Counted from the first letter of the stretch, positions 51,485 to 60,447 are shown. The stretch is DNA of 64,000 nt from Plantactinospora sp. BC1 (GCF_003030345.1 NZ_CP028158.1:5270001-5334000); one strand, 5' to 3'. Translations and numbers: made by a program. The notes: generated by a model from the sequence alone, not told the origin.

Positions 51485-52477
51485 CTAGAGGATCGGGTCC
51501 GCCGCCAGTGGTGGCCGGCGAGCCGCGTACCCGGCGAGCGTGCCGGCGTAGCCGGTGACGGCGGTACGCAGCTCGTCCGGGCGGAGCACGGTGAACGGCC
51601 AGCCCAGCCCGGCGAGGAGCTGGGCCATCCCGGTCAGGTCCTCGGCCCGGGCCCGCAACAGGATGCCGTCGGCGGTTGCGGTCAGCTCGGCGGCGCTGGG
51701 CGGCACCCGTCGCCGGGCCTGTTCCAGGTCGGTCTCCAGCAGCACCTCGACCTCCCAGCGGTACGGCACCTCGGCCAGCGACCGGGTGACGTGCCCGACC
51801 GGATCGAAGCCCTCCGGCACCGTGAAGGTCCCGGTCCCGGTGGCGGTGGCGACCGAGGCGATCCGGTCGAGCCGGAAGGTGCGGATCTCGTCGCGTCGGT
51901 GGTCGTGGCCGGTGACGTACCAGCGACCGGCGTGGAAGACCAGGCCGTACGGGTCGAGGTCGCGTACCGACGCCTCGCCGCGCCAGGAGCGGTAGTCGAT
52001 GGTGACCCGGTGCCGGGAGCGGGTCGCCGCGCCGAGCGCGAGCAGGGTCGCGGTGGCCGGACGGGGCGAGGCGGCCGGCCGTCGGAGGCTGAACCCGAGG
52101 CTGCGGGTCAACCCGTCGAGCCGGTCGGCGAGCGGTTCGGGCAGTACCCGGCGGATCTTCGCCTCGGCGAGCCCGGTGGCGGGTGCGGCGGTGCCGAGGC
52201 CGAGCTGTTCGGCGGCGACCAGTCCGAGCAGTACGGCCACCGCCTCGTCGTCGGTGAGCATCAGCGGCGGCAGCCGGTAGCCGGGCTGGAGCCGGTAGCC
52301 GCCGTACCTCCCCCGGGCGGCGGTCACCGGGATGCCGAGTTCGACCAGGGTGTCGGCGTAGCGCCGGACGGTCCGCTCGTCGACACCGAGCCGGGCGGCC
52401 AGCTCGGCACCGGTCAGCCGGTGCGAACCCTGCAACAGCTCCAGCATCCCGAGCACCCGGGCGGCGGGATGTGGCAC
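51485..52477 (-). CDS. HTH/WYL-domain transcriptional regulator
   Basis: This 330-residue regulator has a DeoR/HTH_11-type winged helix ([20 protein letters not shown], about 23-42, then the [16 protein letters not shown] wing). A WYL ligand-sensing domain follows ([20 protein letters not shown], near 170-189), and a C-terminal WCX extension completes it. WYL proteins often sense nucleic-acid or nucleotide ligands. The start is GTG. It is divergent from an alpha/beta hydrolase, with a perfect inverted repeat in the 84-base gap that could be its operator. Confidence 0.92.
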   Translation of the reverse strand: MPHPAARVLGMLELLQGSHRLTGAELAARLGVDERTVRRYADTLVELGIPVTAARGRYGGYRLQPGYRLPPLMLTDDEAVAVLLGLVAAEQLGLGTAAPATGLAEAKIRRVLPEPLADRLDGLTRSLGFSLRRPAASPRPATATLLALGAATRSRHRVTIDYRSWRGEASVRDLDPYGLVFHAGRWYVTGHDHRRDEIRTFRLDRIASVATATGTGTFTVPEGFDPVGHVTRSLAEVPYRWEVEVLLETDLEQARRRVPPSAAELTATADGILLRARAEDLTGMAQLLAGLGWPFTVLRPDELRTAVTGYAGTLAGYAARRPPLAADPIL

Positions 52478-52490
52478 GGGTCACCCTCCT

Positions 52491-52515
52491 AATCCGGGCG
52501 GAAGTCGCCCGGATT
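52491..52515. promoter_or_regulatory. Candidate operator between WYL regulator and hydrolase
   Basis: AATCCGGGCG and CGCCCGGATT form a perfect 10-base inverted repeat around five bases (GAAGT), 13 bases upstream of the regulator start and 46 bases upstream of the hydrolase start. It is well placed for autoregulation and control of both genes. Confidence 0.55.
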
Positions 52516-52561
52516 CCACCGTACCGTCGTCACCGGATCGTCCGACAGAAGGAGCAGACAG

Positions 52562-53305
52562 ATGGCCACGTACGTCCTCGTCCCCGGTTTCTGGCTCGGC
52601 GCCTGGGCCTGGCGGGAGGTGACCGAGGGGCTGCGCGCGGCCGGGCACCGGGCGTACCCGATGACCCTGACCGGGTTGGCCGACCGGGCCCACCTGGCCG
52701 GCCCCGACGTGGGTCTGGAAACGCACACCGCCGACATCGTCGGACTGGTCGAGGCGGAGGAGCTGCACGACGTCGTACTCGTCGGGCACTCCGGCGGCGG
52801 GATGCCGGTCCAGCAGGCGGCGGACCGGCTCCCCGACCGGATCGCCCGGGTGGTCTACCTCGACAGTGGACCGCTGCCGGAGGGTACGGCGCAGTTCGAC
52901 ACCAACCCGCCGGAGGAGCAGGCGCGGCTCCGGGCGCTGATCGGCGACGGACACCTGCTGCCGCCGCCGGAGTGGGCCCCGGCCACCGACCCGAACCTGG
53001 CCGGGCTGGACGACACGGCCCTGGACCTGCTCCGCCGCCGCGCCACCGCCGAGCCGCTGCGCGCCGCCACCGACCCGGTGACGTTGCCGCACGGCGGCAC
53101 GGTGCCGGCGGCGCTGATCGCCTGCACGTTCCCGGTGGAGACGGTCCGGCAGATGGTCGCGCAGGGGCACCCGTTCTTCGCCGGGCTGGTCGGCGCCGAC
53201 CTCTACGGCCTGCCGACCGGGCACTGGCCGATGTTCAGCGAGTCGAAGCGCCTGACCGAGCTGCTGGACCGGATCGGCCGAGCGCTCCCGACCAGCGTCG
53301 AATAG
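52562..53305 (+). CDS. Alpha/beta-fold hydrolase, esterase-like
   Basis: The 247-residue enzyme has an alpha/beta hydrolase fold. The oxyanion-side motif LVPGFWLGAWAW (6-17) is near the N-terminus, the nucleophile elbow GHSGGG holds Ser78, and the catalytic His lies in TGHWPMFSE near the C-terminus. The opening motif resembles methylesterase and hydroxynitrile-lyase-like families, so a small ester or ketone substrate is plausible. AGAAGGAG precedes the ATG. The substrate is not predictable. Confidence 0.9.
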   Translation: MATYVLVPGFWLGAWAWREVTEGLRAAGHRAYPMTLTGLADRAHLAGPDVGLETHTADIVGLVEAEELHDVVLVGHSGGGMPVQQAADRLPDRIARVVYLDSGPLPEGTAQFDTNPPEEQARLRALIGDGHLLPPPEWAPATDPNLAGLDDTALDLLRRRATAEPLRAATDPVTLPHGGTVPAALIACTFPVETVRQMVAQGHPFFAGLVGADLYGLPTGHWPMFSESKRLTELLDRIGRALPTSVE

Positions 53306-53406
53306 CCGTCGGCGGCTCGGACGTCCCCCGCTGGGCACGGGTGCCCAGCGGGGCCGGCAGCTGCCCGGTCGGCCCCTGTAGGGGGCCGGCAGCTGTCCGG
53401 TGGTGA

Positions 53407-53555
53407 GACTGTCGAGCTGCCCCGCTTGTGCCCCCACCACGCCAGCCGGCACGTCACGGTCACCGCGTCACCGCGTCACCGCGTCGCCGCTGGAGCGCCG
53501 ACCGCCGTCCCGACACCGGAGTTCCAGCCCCGTTCGTGCACCCAGCTCGACAGTC
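53407..53555. repeat. Inverted-repeat element, copy 3
   Basis: GACTGTCGAGCTG at 53407-53419 and its exact reverse complement at 53543-53555 enclose 123 bases, including three CACCGCGTC-type nonamers (53461-53487). The right end matches that of copy 1 over about 30 of 34 bases (CCCCGT..GTGCACCCAGCTCGACAGTCT). The element lies between the convergent hydrolase and aroK genes; nothing else is seen in the 389-base gap. Confidence 0.85.
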
Positions 53556-53694
53556 TTCGCACCGGCTACCTTCCCGGTGGCCGTCCGGGCCAACGACGGC
53601 GGCGCGGGCCCGGCGACCGGCGCGGCGGCCGTCCGGCGTACGGCCTCGGGCAGCGTCTGTCCGGCTACCGCAGCACCGCCGAACGGCCGGGGCC

Positions 53695-54210
53695 CTAACC
53701 GACCCGGTCGCCGGCCAGCCGGGCCAGGATCTCCTCGGCCACCTCTTCCGGGGTCCGCCCGTCGGTGACCACCGTCCAGGTGGCGACCTCGGTGTAGAGC
53801 GGTCGCCGCTGGTCGAGCAGGTGCTTGAGGGTGGCCCGGGGGTTGATCGCCAGCAACGGCCGGCCAGCGCCCAGGCCGACCCGCTTGACCGCGTCCGGCA
53901 GCTCCACCGAGAGGTAGACGACCCGGTGTCCGGCGAGTGCGGCCCGGTTCTCCTCGGCGAGGATCGCGCCGCCGCCGAGCGCCAGCACCCCGTCGAAGGA
54001 GGCCAGCGCGTCCGCCACGGCGGCCCGTTCCAGGGTACGGAAATGTTCCTCGCCGTCGTCGACGAAGATCTCCGGGATCGGCTTGCCGGCCGTCGCCTCG
54101 ATGTCAACGTCGGTGTCCCGGAAGTCGACCCCGAGACCCTTGGCGACCAGCAGCCCGGTGCTGGTCTTGCCGGCGCCCATCACGCCGACCAGAACACAGA
54201 CCGGCGCCAT
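53695..54210 (-). CDS. aroK: Shikimate kinase
   Basis: AroK phosphorylates shikimate with ATP. The 171-residue enzyme has Walker A GVMGAGKTS (9-17), the shikimate-binding DTDVDIEATAGKPI (33-46), GGGAI (about 79-83) and the lid arginines near LGAGRPLL. It overlaps aroC by one base (TGATG), giving an aroC-aroK coupled pair. Confidence 0.98.
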   Translation of the reverse strand: MAPVCVLVGVMGAGKTSTGLLVAKGLGVDFRDTDVDIEATAGKPIPEIFVDDGEEHFRTLERAAVADALASFDGVLALGGGAILAEENRAALAGHRVVYLSVELPDAVKRVGLGAGRPLLAINPRATLKHLLDQRRPLYTEVATWTVVTDGRTPEEVAEEILARLAGDRVG

Positions 54211-55388
54211 CAGTGGATCACCAGGTTGTCGAGGTAGCCGGCGAGGTTGCGGCGGATCTCGGCGACCGAATCGCCGCCGAACTTCTCCAGTGCCGCCTCG
54301 GCCAGCACCAGCGCGACCATCGTCTCGGCGACGATCGCGGCGGCGGGCACGGCGCAGACGTCGGAGCGCTGGTTGATCGCGGTCGCCGGCTCGCCGGTCG
54401 CCACGTCCACGGTGGAGAGTGCCCGGTTGAGCGAGGAGATCGGCTTCATCGCGGCGCGTACCCGCAGTGGCTCGCCGGTGGTGATCCCGCCCTCCAGGCC
54501 ACCGGCCCGGTCGGTGACCCGACGTACCCCGGTCGCGGTGGGGACGATCTCGTCGTGCGCCACCGAGCCCCGGGACCGGGCCTGCTGCCAGGCGTCACCG
54601 ATCTCCACACCCTTGATCGCCTGGATGGACATCAGCGCGGCGGCGAGCCGGGCGTCGAGCTTGCGGTCCCACTGCACGTGGCTGCCCAGCCCCGGCGGTA
54701 CGCCGTAGCCGAGCACCTCGACGATCCCGCCGAGGGTGTCGGCGTCGGCCTTGGCGGCGTCCACCTCGGCGACCATCCGGGCGCTGGCCTCCGGGTCGAG
54801 GCAGCGCAGCGGGTCGGCGTCGATCCGCTCGGCGTCCTCGGGGCGGGGCTGTAGCCCGGGTTTGGCGGCCACCGAGCCGAGTTCGACCACGTGCGAGACG
54901 ATCTCGATGCCGAGCGCCTGCCGGAGCAGGGCCCGGGCGACGGTGCCGACCGCGACCCGGGCGGCGGTCTCCCGGGCGCTGGCCCGTTCCAGGATCGGTC
55001 GGGCGTCGGTGTGGCCGTATTTCTGCATGCCGGCCAGGTCGGCGTGCCCGGGTCGGGGGCGGGTCAGCGGCGCGTTGCGGGCCTGACCGGCGAGCAGCTC
55101 CGGGTCGACCGGGTCGGCCGCCATCACCGTCTGCCACTTCGGCCACTCGGAGTTGCCGACCCGGATAGCCACCGGGCTGCCCAGGGTCAGGCCGTGCCGG
55201 AGACCGCCGATGATCTCGACCTCGTCCCGCTCGAAGGCCATCCGGGCGCCCCGGCCGTAGCCGAGCCGACGGCGACCCAACTGGCGGACGATCTCCTCGC
55301 TGGTCACCTCGACCCCGGCCGGCAACCCTTCCAGCACCGCAACCAGGGCGGGACCATGGGACTCTCCCGCCGTCAACCAGCGCAACAC
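54210..55388 (-). CDS. aroC: Chorismate synthase
   Basis: AroC makes chorismate from EPSP using reduced FMN. The 392-residue protein begins [20 protein letters not shown] (GTG start, GAGGAG upstream) and contains the conserved histidine motifs GESHG (8-12) and [20 protein letters not shown] near 123-142, together with the [10 protein letters not shown] and DLNR-like [11 protein letters not shown] signatures. It is separated from aroE by about 4 kb of intercalated genes. Confidence 0.98.
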   Translation of the reverse strand: MLRWLTAGESHGPALVAVLEGLPAGVEVTSEEIVRQLGRRRLGYGRGARMAFERDEVEIIGGLRHGLTLGSPVAIRVGNSEWPKWQTVMAADPVDPELLAGQARNAPLTRPRPGHADLAGMQKYGHTDARPILERASARETAARVAVGTVARALLRQALGIEIVSHVVELGSVAAKPGLQPRPEDAERIDADPLRCLDPEASARMVAEVDAAKADADTLGGIVEVLGYGVPPGLGSHVQWDRKLDARLAAALMSIQAIKGVEIGDAWQQARSRGSVAHDEIVPTATGVRRVTDRAGGLEGGITTGEPLRVRAAMKPISSLNRALSTVDVATGEPATAINQRSDVCAVPAAAIVAETMVALVLAEAALEKFGGDSVAEIRRNLAGYLDNLVIH

Positions 55389-55485
55389 GACCAACCCTCT
55401 CCTCGTCGCGACCGGGCCGGCCGCCCGCCGGTCAAGTTTGGCACGGCCCCGGTGCACCGCCGCGCACCGCCCGCGCCGTCCCGTT

Positions 55486-55581
55486 CTACGGACTGGCGGT
55501 CTCCCGCGGCTACGGACTGGCGGTCTCCGGCGGCTACGAACTGGCGATCTCCGGCGGCTACGAACTGGCGATCTCCGGCGG
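55486..55581. repeat. Four 24-base tandem repeats over the MarR stop codon
   Basis: Four copies of a unit beginning CTACG[A/G]ACTGGCG lie head to tail. On the minus strand each encodes Pro-Pro/Arg-Glu-Ile/Thr-Ala-Ser-Ser/Pro-stop, that is, the last seven codons and the TAG of the MarR gene. The fourth copy (55558-55581) is the real C-terminus. Confidence 0.9.
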
Positions 55582-56055
55582 GCCGGGCGGCCGGGCGGCA
55601 TGTTCCTGGTCGGCGAGCAGGTCGGCGAGGTGCCGCAGGTGGTCGGCGGCCCGCACGACGTCCCGCCGGGCCGGCTCGTCGAGCCGGTGCAGCGCGTCGA
55701 GCAGCAGGTCCCGCCGGTGTGCGACGTAGTCGCCGATCCGCAGGTGCGCGGCCGGGGTCAGCCGGAGCCGGACGATCCGCCGGTTCTGCGGGTCCCGGGT
55801 GCGCTCCAGCAGGCCGGCACCGGCGAGTTCGCCGACCAGGGTACTGACGGTGTTGGCGGCGGTGTGCAGCCGCTCGGCGGCCTCCTTCACGCTGACCCCG
55901 GGGCAGCGTTCGACCAGCCGGAGCACCTCCACCTGGGCGTCCGGCAGCGGTGTCCGGCCGGTACGCCGGCTGGTCGACCGGCGCAGTACCCGGTGCAGGT
56001 CGGCCACCGCGCCGCCGAGCGTCTCCGCCGCGCTGACCGTCGCCTCGTCGGTCAT
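55558..56055 (-). CDS. MarR family transcriptional regulator
   Basis: The 165-residue winged-helix repressor has [20 protein letters not shown] and [20 protein letters not shown] (recognition helix, about 64-83), followed by the wing [13 protein letters not shown]. It ends in [14 protein letters not shown], and the tail coding is tandemly repeated beyond the stop. It is divergent from a Bcr/CflA-type exporter with a palindrome between them, so it probably represses that gene and responds to its substrate. Confidence 0.94.
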   Translation of the reverse strand: MTDEATVSAAETLGGAVADLHRVLRRSTSRRTGRTPLPDAQVEVLRLVERCPGVSVKEAAERLHTAANTVSTLVGELAGAGLLERTRDPQNRRIVRLRLTPAAHLRIGDYVAHRRDLLLDALHRLDEPARRDVVRAADHLRHLADLLADQEHAARPPGPPEIASS

Positions 56056-56116
56056 CCTCGCCCCCGTCGTCTCCCCGCCCGGCACCGTCCCGGCGTCGGC
56101 CACTTCACATCGCAAC

Positions 56117-56134
56117 AACTCTGCATACAGAGCT
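56117..56134. promoter_or_regulatory. Candidate MarR operator
   Basis: AACTCTGCATACAGAGCT contains CTCTG and CAGAG inverted around CATA, with one mismatch in the outer bases. It lies in the 112-base divergent gap, 62 bases upstream of the marR-type start and 34 bases upstream of the exporter GTG. Confidence 0.5.
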
Positions 56135-56167
56135 AAAGTGTCGGCTGTTCCAAGATTAGGGGGACCA

Positions 56168-57475
56168 GTGAAGAGCGCGCGCTCCGCAGCACCGCCGGGC
56201 CGAGCCGCAGCAGTCGGACAACTCCTGCTGCTCAGTACCCTGACCGCGGTCGGCCCGCTCTCCCTCGACATGTACCTGCCGGCCTTCCCCGAGATGACCG
56301 ACGACCTCTCCGCCACCCCGGCGCAGGTGCAGTACTCGCTCACCACCTTCCTGTTCGGCCTCGCCCTCGGGCAGCTCGTCACCGGGCCGCTCAGCGACCG
56401 GTGGGGCCGGCGCCGGCCGGTACTTGTCGGCGTCGTCGCGTACACCGTGACCAGCCTGCTCTGCGCGTTCGCCCCGTCGGCCGAGGCGCTCGCCGCGCTC
56501 CGCCTGCTCCAGGGCCTGGCCAGCGGTACCGGCGTCGTCGTCGCCCGGGCCATCGTCCGGGACCTGCACTCCGGCGTGGCGGCGGCGAAGTACTTCTCCC
56601 GGCTGACCCTGATCTTCGGAGTCGCCCCGGCCGCCGCGCCGGCCCTCGGCAACCTGGTACTCCAGTTCGGCTCCTGGCGGGCGGTCTTCGTCGTGCTGTC
56701 GGCGATCGGGCTGCTGCTCCTCGCCGCCGTCGCCTGGCGGCTGCCGGAGACGCTCCCGCCACAGCAACGGCACACCGGCGGGCCGGCCGCCACCGCCCGG
56801 GTGATGTGGGGGCTGCTCACCGACCGGGTCTACCTCGGATACGTACTCGCCCAGGGGCTGGCCTTCGCCGCGCTCTTCGCGTACATCTCCGGGTCCTCGT
56901 TCGTGATCCAGGACGTCTTCGCGCTCTCCGCCGGCTGGTTCACCCTGGTCTTCGCGGTGAACGCCGTCGGGATGACCGCGACCGGACAGCTCAACGCCCG
57001 GCTGCTCGACCGGTACAGTCCGCGCCGGCTGCTCGGCAGCGGCCTGGTCGCCGGCCTGCTGGCCGCCGGCGCCCTACTCGGCGGAGCGGCCACCGCGAAC
57101 GTCCCGACCGTACTGGTCGCGCTCTTCGTCTTCGTCTCCTGCCTCGGGATGGTCCTGCCGAACGGGCTGGCCCTGGCCCTGGACCGGCACCCCCGGTACG
57201 CCGGCAGCGCCGCCGCGCTGCTCGGTGCGCTCCAGTTCACCATCGCCGCCGCCGTGGCACCGCTGGCCGGGATCGGCCCGGACGACAGCGCGGTGCCGAT
57301 GGCCGTGTCGGTGCTCGGCAGCGCCGCGCTCTCCGCACTGGTGGTCCTCACCCTTGCCCGGGAAGGGCGGACGGGGACCGGCCGAACCGGCGGCGGAGCG
57401 ACCGGGGCGCGTGAGCCTGCGAGAACCGAGCTATCGCGTACGTCCGCCGGTCCCGCCCGGGCCGAACGCAGATGA
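56168..57475 (+). CDS. Bcr/CflA family MFS drug exporter
   Basis: This is a 435-residue major facilitator with about 12 hydrophobic helices. The family features near the N-terminus are PLSLDMYLPAFPEM (loop after helix 1) and the motif A loop GPLSDRWGRRRPVLVG (about 71-86). Bcr/CflA members export bicyclomycin, chloramphenicol, sulphonamides and related compounds by proton antiport. A Gly/Arg/Thr-rich tail of about 35 residues ends the protein. GTG start with AGGGGG upstream. The substrate is unknown, and the adjacent MarR regulator suggests inducible resistance. Confidence 0.92.
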   Translation: MKSARSAAPPGRAAAVGQLLLLSTLTAVGPLSLDMYLPAFPEMTDDLSATPAQVQYSLTTFLFGLALGQLVTGPLSDRWGRRRPVLVGVVAYTVTSLLCAFAPSAEALAALRLLQGLASGTGVVVARAIVRDLHSGVAAAKYFSRLTLIFGVAPAAAPALGNLVLQFGSWRAVFVVLSAIGLLLLAAVAWRLPETLPPQQRHTGGPAATARVMWGLLTDRVYLGYVLAQGLAFAALFAYISGSSFVIQDVFALSAGWFTLVFAVNAVGMTATGQLNARLLDRYSPRRLLGSGLVAGLLAAGALLGGAATANVPTVLVALFVFVSCLGMVLPNGLALALDRHPRYAGSAAALLGALQFTIAAAVAPLAGIGPDDSAVPMAVSVLGSAALSALVVLTLAREGRTGTGRTGGGATGAREPARTELSRTSAGPARAERR

Positions 57476-57480
57476 ACGAC

Positions 57481-57513
57481 GCCCCGCCGCCCGGGTCGTC
57501 CGGACAGCGGGGC
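57481..57513. terminator. Bidirectional terminator
   Basis: GCCCCGC and GCGGGGC form a stem around 19 bases, in the 58-base gap between the convergent exporter and DUF397 genes. Confidence 0.55.
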
Positions 57514-57533
57514 GCTGGTCGTGTCTCTGCGGG

Positions 57534-57719
57534 CTACGGCCGCCGGGCTACCTCACCGACGAACGCCCGCCAGGCGGTCGGGCCGAACGTCAGGGTGCCG
57601 CCATCCCGATCCTTGGTGTCCCGGACCAGTACCCGGTCGGGAAGGTTGTCGGCAACCTCGACACAGTTACCCTGGTTGGTGCCGCTGCGGCTGCTCTTGT
57701 GCCAGTTCGGCTCAGTCAT
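57534..57719 (-). CDS. DUF397 domain protein
   Basis: This 61-residue protein is of the DUF397 family (NWHKSSRSGTNQGNCVEVAD at 5-24, then RDTKDRDGGTLTF and the AWRAFVGEV ending). Such proteins are encoded beside Scr1/WhiJ-like XRE regulators in actinomycetes. They are thought to act with them, much as a small partner in a toxin-antitoxin-like or developmental switch pair. Its start overlaps the regulator stop by eight bases. Confidence 0.95.
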   Translation of the reverse strand: MTEPNWHKSSRSGTNQGNCVEVADNLPDRVLVRDTKDRDGGTLTFGPTAWRAFVGEVARRP

Positions 57720-58488
57720 TGTTGTTGACCGCCTTCATGATCAGGTCTTGCGACAAGCTTACAGGCAGAGCTAGACCCCGGACGATCTCCCACAATCGCT
57801 CCAGTTCGTCGACGTCCGCCCCGTCGGTTACCGAACGTCCTCGAAGCTGGTCGTCAAGATAGACGGCCCGGCCTCGGGCCGGAAGGGTCGCCAGCACGAA
57901 CGCTCCCTGAAGGCCAGGATGCAGGCCAGCGGCCCGGGGCACAATCAGGATCTGCACCTGCGGCCGGCGACCCACCTCGATCAGATGTTCTAGCTGACCC
58001 TTCATGACGTCGACAGGCCCATAGCTGAGGGCGACCTCACAAATGACCGCAGACAGCATCGGAGGGTTGGGCCGGTCGATCGTCGCAGCTTGCCGTTCAC
58101 GTCGGACCTGCGTTGTCCGGTCAATCACCTCCCCGGGCAGCCTGCCGCTGGCCAGCAGCGCCCGGGTGTACGCCTCGGTCTGGAGTAGCCCGGGAATCAG
58201 GCTGTGTTCAAAGCAGCGCAACATGGTTGCCCGCTGCTCGTGCTCCGTCCAGGGGCGCAGCCAGGTGGGCCGGGCATCCTCCCGCGCCTCCCTGGTTGCA
58301 CGCTGGATCTCGTCTCCGGTCTTGAAATGCTCGTCAAGGCGTTCGGCGGTGTCCGGCTGAGGAATCATCCGGCCCTGCTCGAACGCCGCGATCGATGCTC
58401 CACTCAGGCCAACAGCCGCCCCCACCTGATCCCGGGTTCGCTTCGCGCGCGTTCGTTGTGTCCTGAGGATCTCGCGTAGGTCATTCAT
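57712..58488 (-). CDS. XRE-family regulator, Scr1/DUF5753 type
   Basis: The 258-residue regulator has an N-terminal XRE helix-turn-helix (RDQVGAAVGLSGASIAAFEQ, about 19-38) and a DUF5753 C-terminal domain. The latter contains the conserved EHEQRATMLRCFEHSLIPGL (81-100) and LLQTEAYTRALL, and later GLQGAFVLATLP. WhiJ in Streptomyces is of this type, and many copies per genome act as paralogous switches. The partner is the DUF397 gene directly downstream. Confidence 0.95.
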   Translation of the reverse strand: MNDLREILRTQRTRAKRTRDQVGAAVGLSGASIAAFEQGRMIPQPDTAERLDEHFKTGDEIQRATREAREDARPTWLRPWTEHEQRATMLRCFEHSLIPGLLQTEAYTRALLASGRLPGEVIDRTTQVRRERQAATIDRPNPPMLSAVICEVALSYGPVDVMKGQLEHLIEVGRRPQVQILIVPRAAGLHPGLQGAFVLATLPARGRAVYLDDQLRGRSVTDGADVDELERLWEIVRGLALPVSLSQDLIMKAVNNND

Positions 58489-58738
58489 CTAATCCACCCG
58501 GCTCCAGATCAACTAGTCAATATCCTTCAATACTCTCGCTCGCTTATCTTCCGCTCCAGGCAGGTCCAGGTCCAGGGTGGAGGGCAGACGATGAAGGACT
58601 GGCGCGCCAACCCTGACCATCCAACGCCTCAGGGGGCGTCCCATTGCGTCCCCACGAATGCGCTCCGCCGTCAAGGACGGGACCGATTCGGAAAGGCGCT
58701 CCTCGCCCCTTATCTCCGAGACTCTGAGAGGTGACCTA

Positions 58739-59035
58739 ATGACCCTGGGAACCCGGCCCCACCGACGAGACTGGCGGCGACTGTGGCTGTACTGCCGATG
58801 TGGCCACCGCTGGGTCTGCCCAGACTCACTCAAAGGGATCCCGTTGCCATTCGGCCCCCCGCTGCGACCAATGACCGAAGCGGAGTACCGGGCCGGCATG
58901 GCGGCGTTCTCGCCCAAGGTCACGCGGTCGGAGCCGATCGGTCCGCCGCCGCCGAACACACGGTGGGCGCGGGAGGGCAGGGACGGCCGCTACCGGAAAC
59001 GAGCGTCGGATGCCGAGCGCGCCGGTCGGGTATAA
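58739..59035 (+). CDS. Small cysteine-containing hypothetical protein
   Basis: This 98-residue product begins MTLGTRPHRRDWRRLWLYCR, with a CRCGHRWVCPD motif (19-29) that looks like a zinc-binding knuckle. The rest is basic and Pro-rich. The ATG chosen is preceded by GAGAGG. A longer frame starts 27 codons upstream without a ribosome site. It is divergent from the XRE/DUF397 pair and overlaps the next small gene. No family is recognised with confidence. Confidence 0.6.
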   Translation: MTLGTRPHRRDWRRLWLYCRCGHRWVCPDSLKGIPLPFGPPLRPMTEAEYRAGMAAFSPKVTRSEPIGPPPPNTRWAREGRDGRYRKRASDAERAGRV

Positions 59036-59327
59036 CCGTGATCGGGCCACAGGAGCGCTGGTACCGGCACATGCGACGGCTCGCCCAGCGTCGCTACCCG
59101 ACTGCAGACACCTCCCGGCGTACTCGTATAGCTGCCAGACCTGTCGCGACCCCTGGCCCTGCGCTCCCGCCCGCCTGGCCCTGCTCATCGGCTTCAGAGG
59201 CGACCGGGTCGGACTGATGATGTACCTCGCGGTACACCTCACCCGGGCGCTGCGAGCCATGCCCGACACACACCCCGCGCTGATCGCCGGACAGATCCTC
59301 TACTGGGTGCCCCGGCGCCGCCAGTGA
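59010..59327 (+). CDS. Small cysteine-containing hypothetical protein
   Basis: The 105-residue product contains YSCQTCRDPWPCAPARLALL (39-58), a C-x2-C-x4-C cluster seen in small actinobacterial proteins encoded near Scr1-type regulators. A hydrophobic helix MMYLAVHLTRALRAM follows. The start overlaps the end of the preceding small gene by 26 bases in another frame, which suggests translational coupling. The function is unknown. Confidence 0.6.
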   Translation: MPSAPVGYNRDRATGALVPAHATARPASLPDCRHLPAYSYSCQTCRDPWPCAPARLALLIGFRGDRVGLMMYLAVHLTRALRAMPDTHPALIAGQILYWVPRRRQ

Positions 59328-59464
59328 GCTGCCCCGTCATCCGACCGACCGGCCCGCCTCGGTTCGCCGCCTTCCCCTCGGCGCTCCGGGGCGGGCCTCT
59401 GTGCGCCCGAGTTCCCGACGACCACCACGCGACCTCGCGGCCCGCCGGGCGGCAGGATCTCGTC

Positions 59465-59485
59465 GAACCGGCCCGGAGCCGGTTC
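59465..59485 (-). terminator. aroE terminator
   Basis: GAACCGGC and GCCGGTTC pair perfectly around CCGGA, touching the aroE stop codon. Confidence 0.5.
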
Positions 59486-60314
59486 AGTGCCCGGCGCGGG
59501 CGGCCGCGAGGGCGGAACGCATCTCGTGCACCGGGGCGGAAACCCCGGTGAACTGCTCGAACTGCCCGACCGCCTGGGCGAGCAGCAGGTCGAGGCCGGA
59601 GACGATCCGGCAGCCGGCCGCCGCCGCAGCCGCCGCGAGCGGAGTCGGCCACGGGTCGTAGACGACGTCGAAGAAAACCGTCTCGGGCCGCCAGGACCCG
59701 GCCGCCGCCGCGAACCCGTCGGCGGCGCCCTTCGGCACGGTGGAGATCACCAGATCCGCACCGTCCCGCCCGGCCGGAGCCGCCCACTCCGCGACCTCGA
59801 AGCGCAGCCCGAGCGCGTCGGCCAGCCGGGCCAGCTCGGCACCGGCGGCGGGACGGCGTACCCGGCAGGTGACCCGGCGGGCGGCCAGTTCGACGGCGGC
59901 GGCGAGCGCGGCTCGGGCCGTACCGCCGGCGCCGAGCAACACCACCTCCGCACCGGCCGGCACACCGGCGCCGGTCAGCACGTCGACCATCCCCGGTACG
60001 TCGGTGTTGTCGGCGGCCCAGGATCCGTCCTGCCGGCGTACCAGAGTGTTGGCGGCACCGATCGCGGCGGCGACCGGCGAGACCTCGCCGGCCACCGCGA
60101 GCGCCGCCTCCTTCAGCGGCATGGTCAGGGAGAGCCCCGCCCACTCCGGGCCGAGCCCGGCGACCAGGTCGGGCAGCTCGGCCTCGGCGCACTCGATCGC
60201 CGTGTACGACCACCCGGTCAACCCGGCCGCCGCGTAACCGGCGTTGTGGATCACCGGGGAGAGCGAGTGGGCGATCGGCTTGCCCAGCACCGCCGCCCGA
60301 CGCTCGGCACTCAC
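59484..60314 (-). CDS. aroE: Shikimate dehydrogenase
   Basis: AroE reduces 3-dehydroshikimate with NADPH. The 276-residue protein has the shikimate-binding AVLGKPIAHSLSPVIHNAGY (about 8-27), the catalytic Lys in SLTMPLKEAAL (66-76, normally MPxK), the AADNTDVPGM motif, the nucleotide-binding VVLLGAGGTARAAL and the C-terminal GLDLLLAQAVGQFEQFTG. The GTG start leaves only about 14-20 bases to the end of the inserted IS. No good ribosome binding site is present in that remnant, so the insertion may have removed or replaced upstream control signals. Confidence 0.96.
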   Translation of the reverse strand: MSAERRAAVLGKPIAHSLSPVIHNAGYAAAGLTGWSYTAIECAEAELPDLVAGLGPEWAGLSLTMPLKEAALAVAGEVSPVAAAIGAANTLVRRQDGSWAADNTDVPGMVDVLTGAGVPAGAEVVLLGAGGTARAALAAAVELAARRVTCRVRRPAAGAELARLADALGLRFEVAEWAAPAGRDGADLVISTVPKGAADGFAAAAGSWRPETVFFDVVYDPWPTPLAAAAAAAGCRIVSGLDLLLAQAVGQFEQFTGVSAPVHEMRSALAAARAGH

Positions 60315-60343
60315 CTCGTCGTCATCAAGAGCCGCCCGAAAAA

Positions 60344-60363
60344 CCCCTGGCTTCAGCCAGGGG
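60344..60363 (+). other. Left-end subterminal hairpin of the IS
   Basis: A perfect eight-base stem CCCCTGGC/GCCAGGGG with TTCA loop, preceded by a run of A, is typical of the left end recognised by single-strand Y1 transposases of the IS200/IS605 group. Confidence 0.75.
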
Positions 60364-60447
60364 GAGGAAAGTGCGGTCAGGTGTGCTGTTGGTTGTCGGC
60401 ATGGCGTCGACTCCTCCGTGTGGGCGGAACTGTCGGATGCGGCTGGG

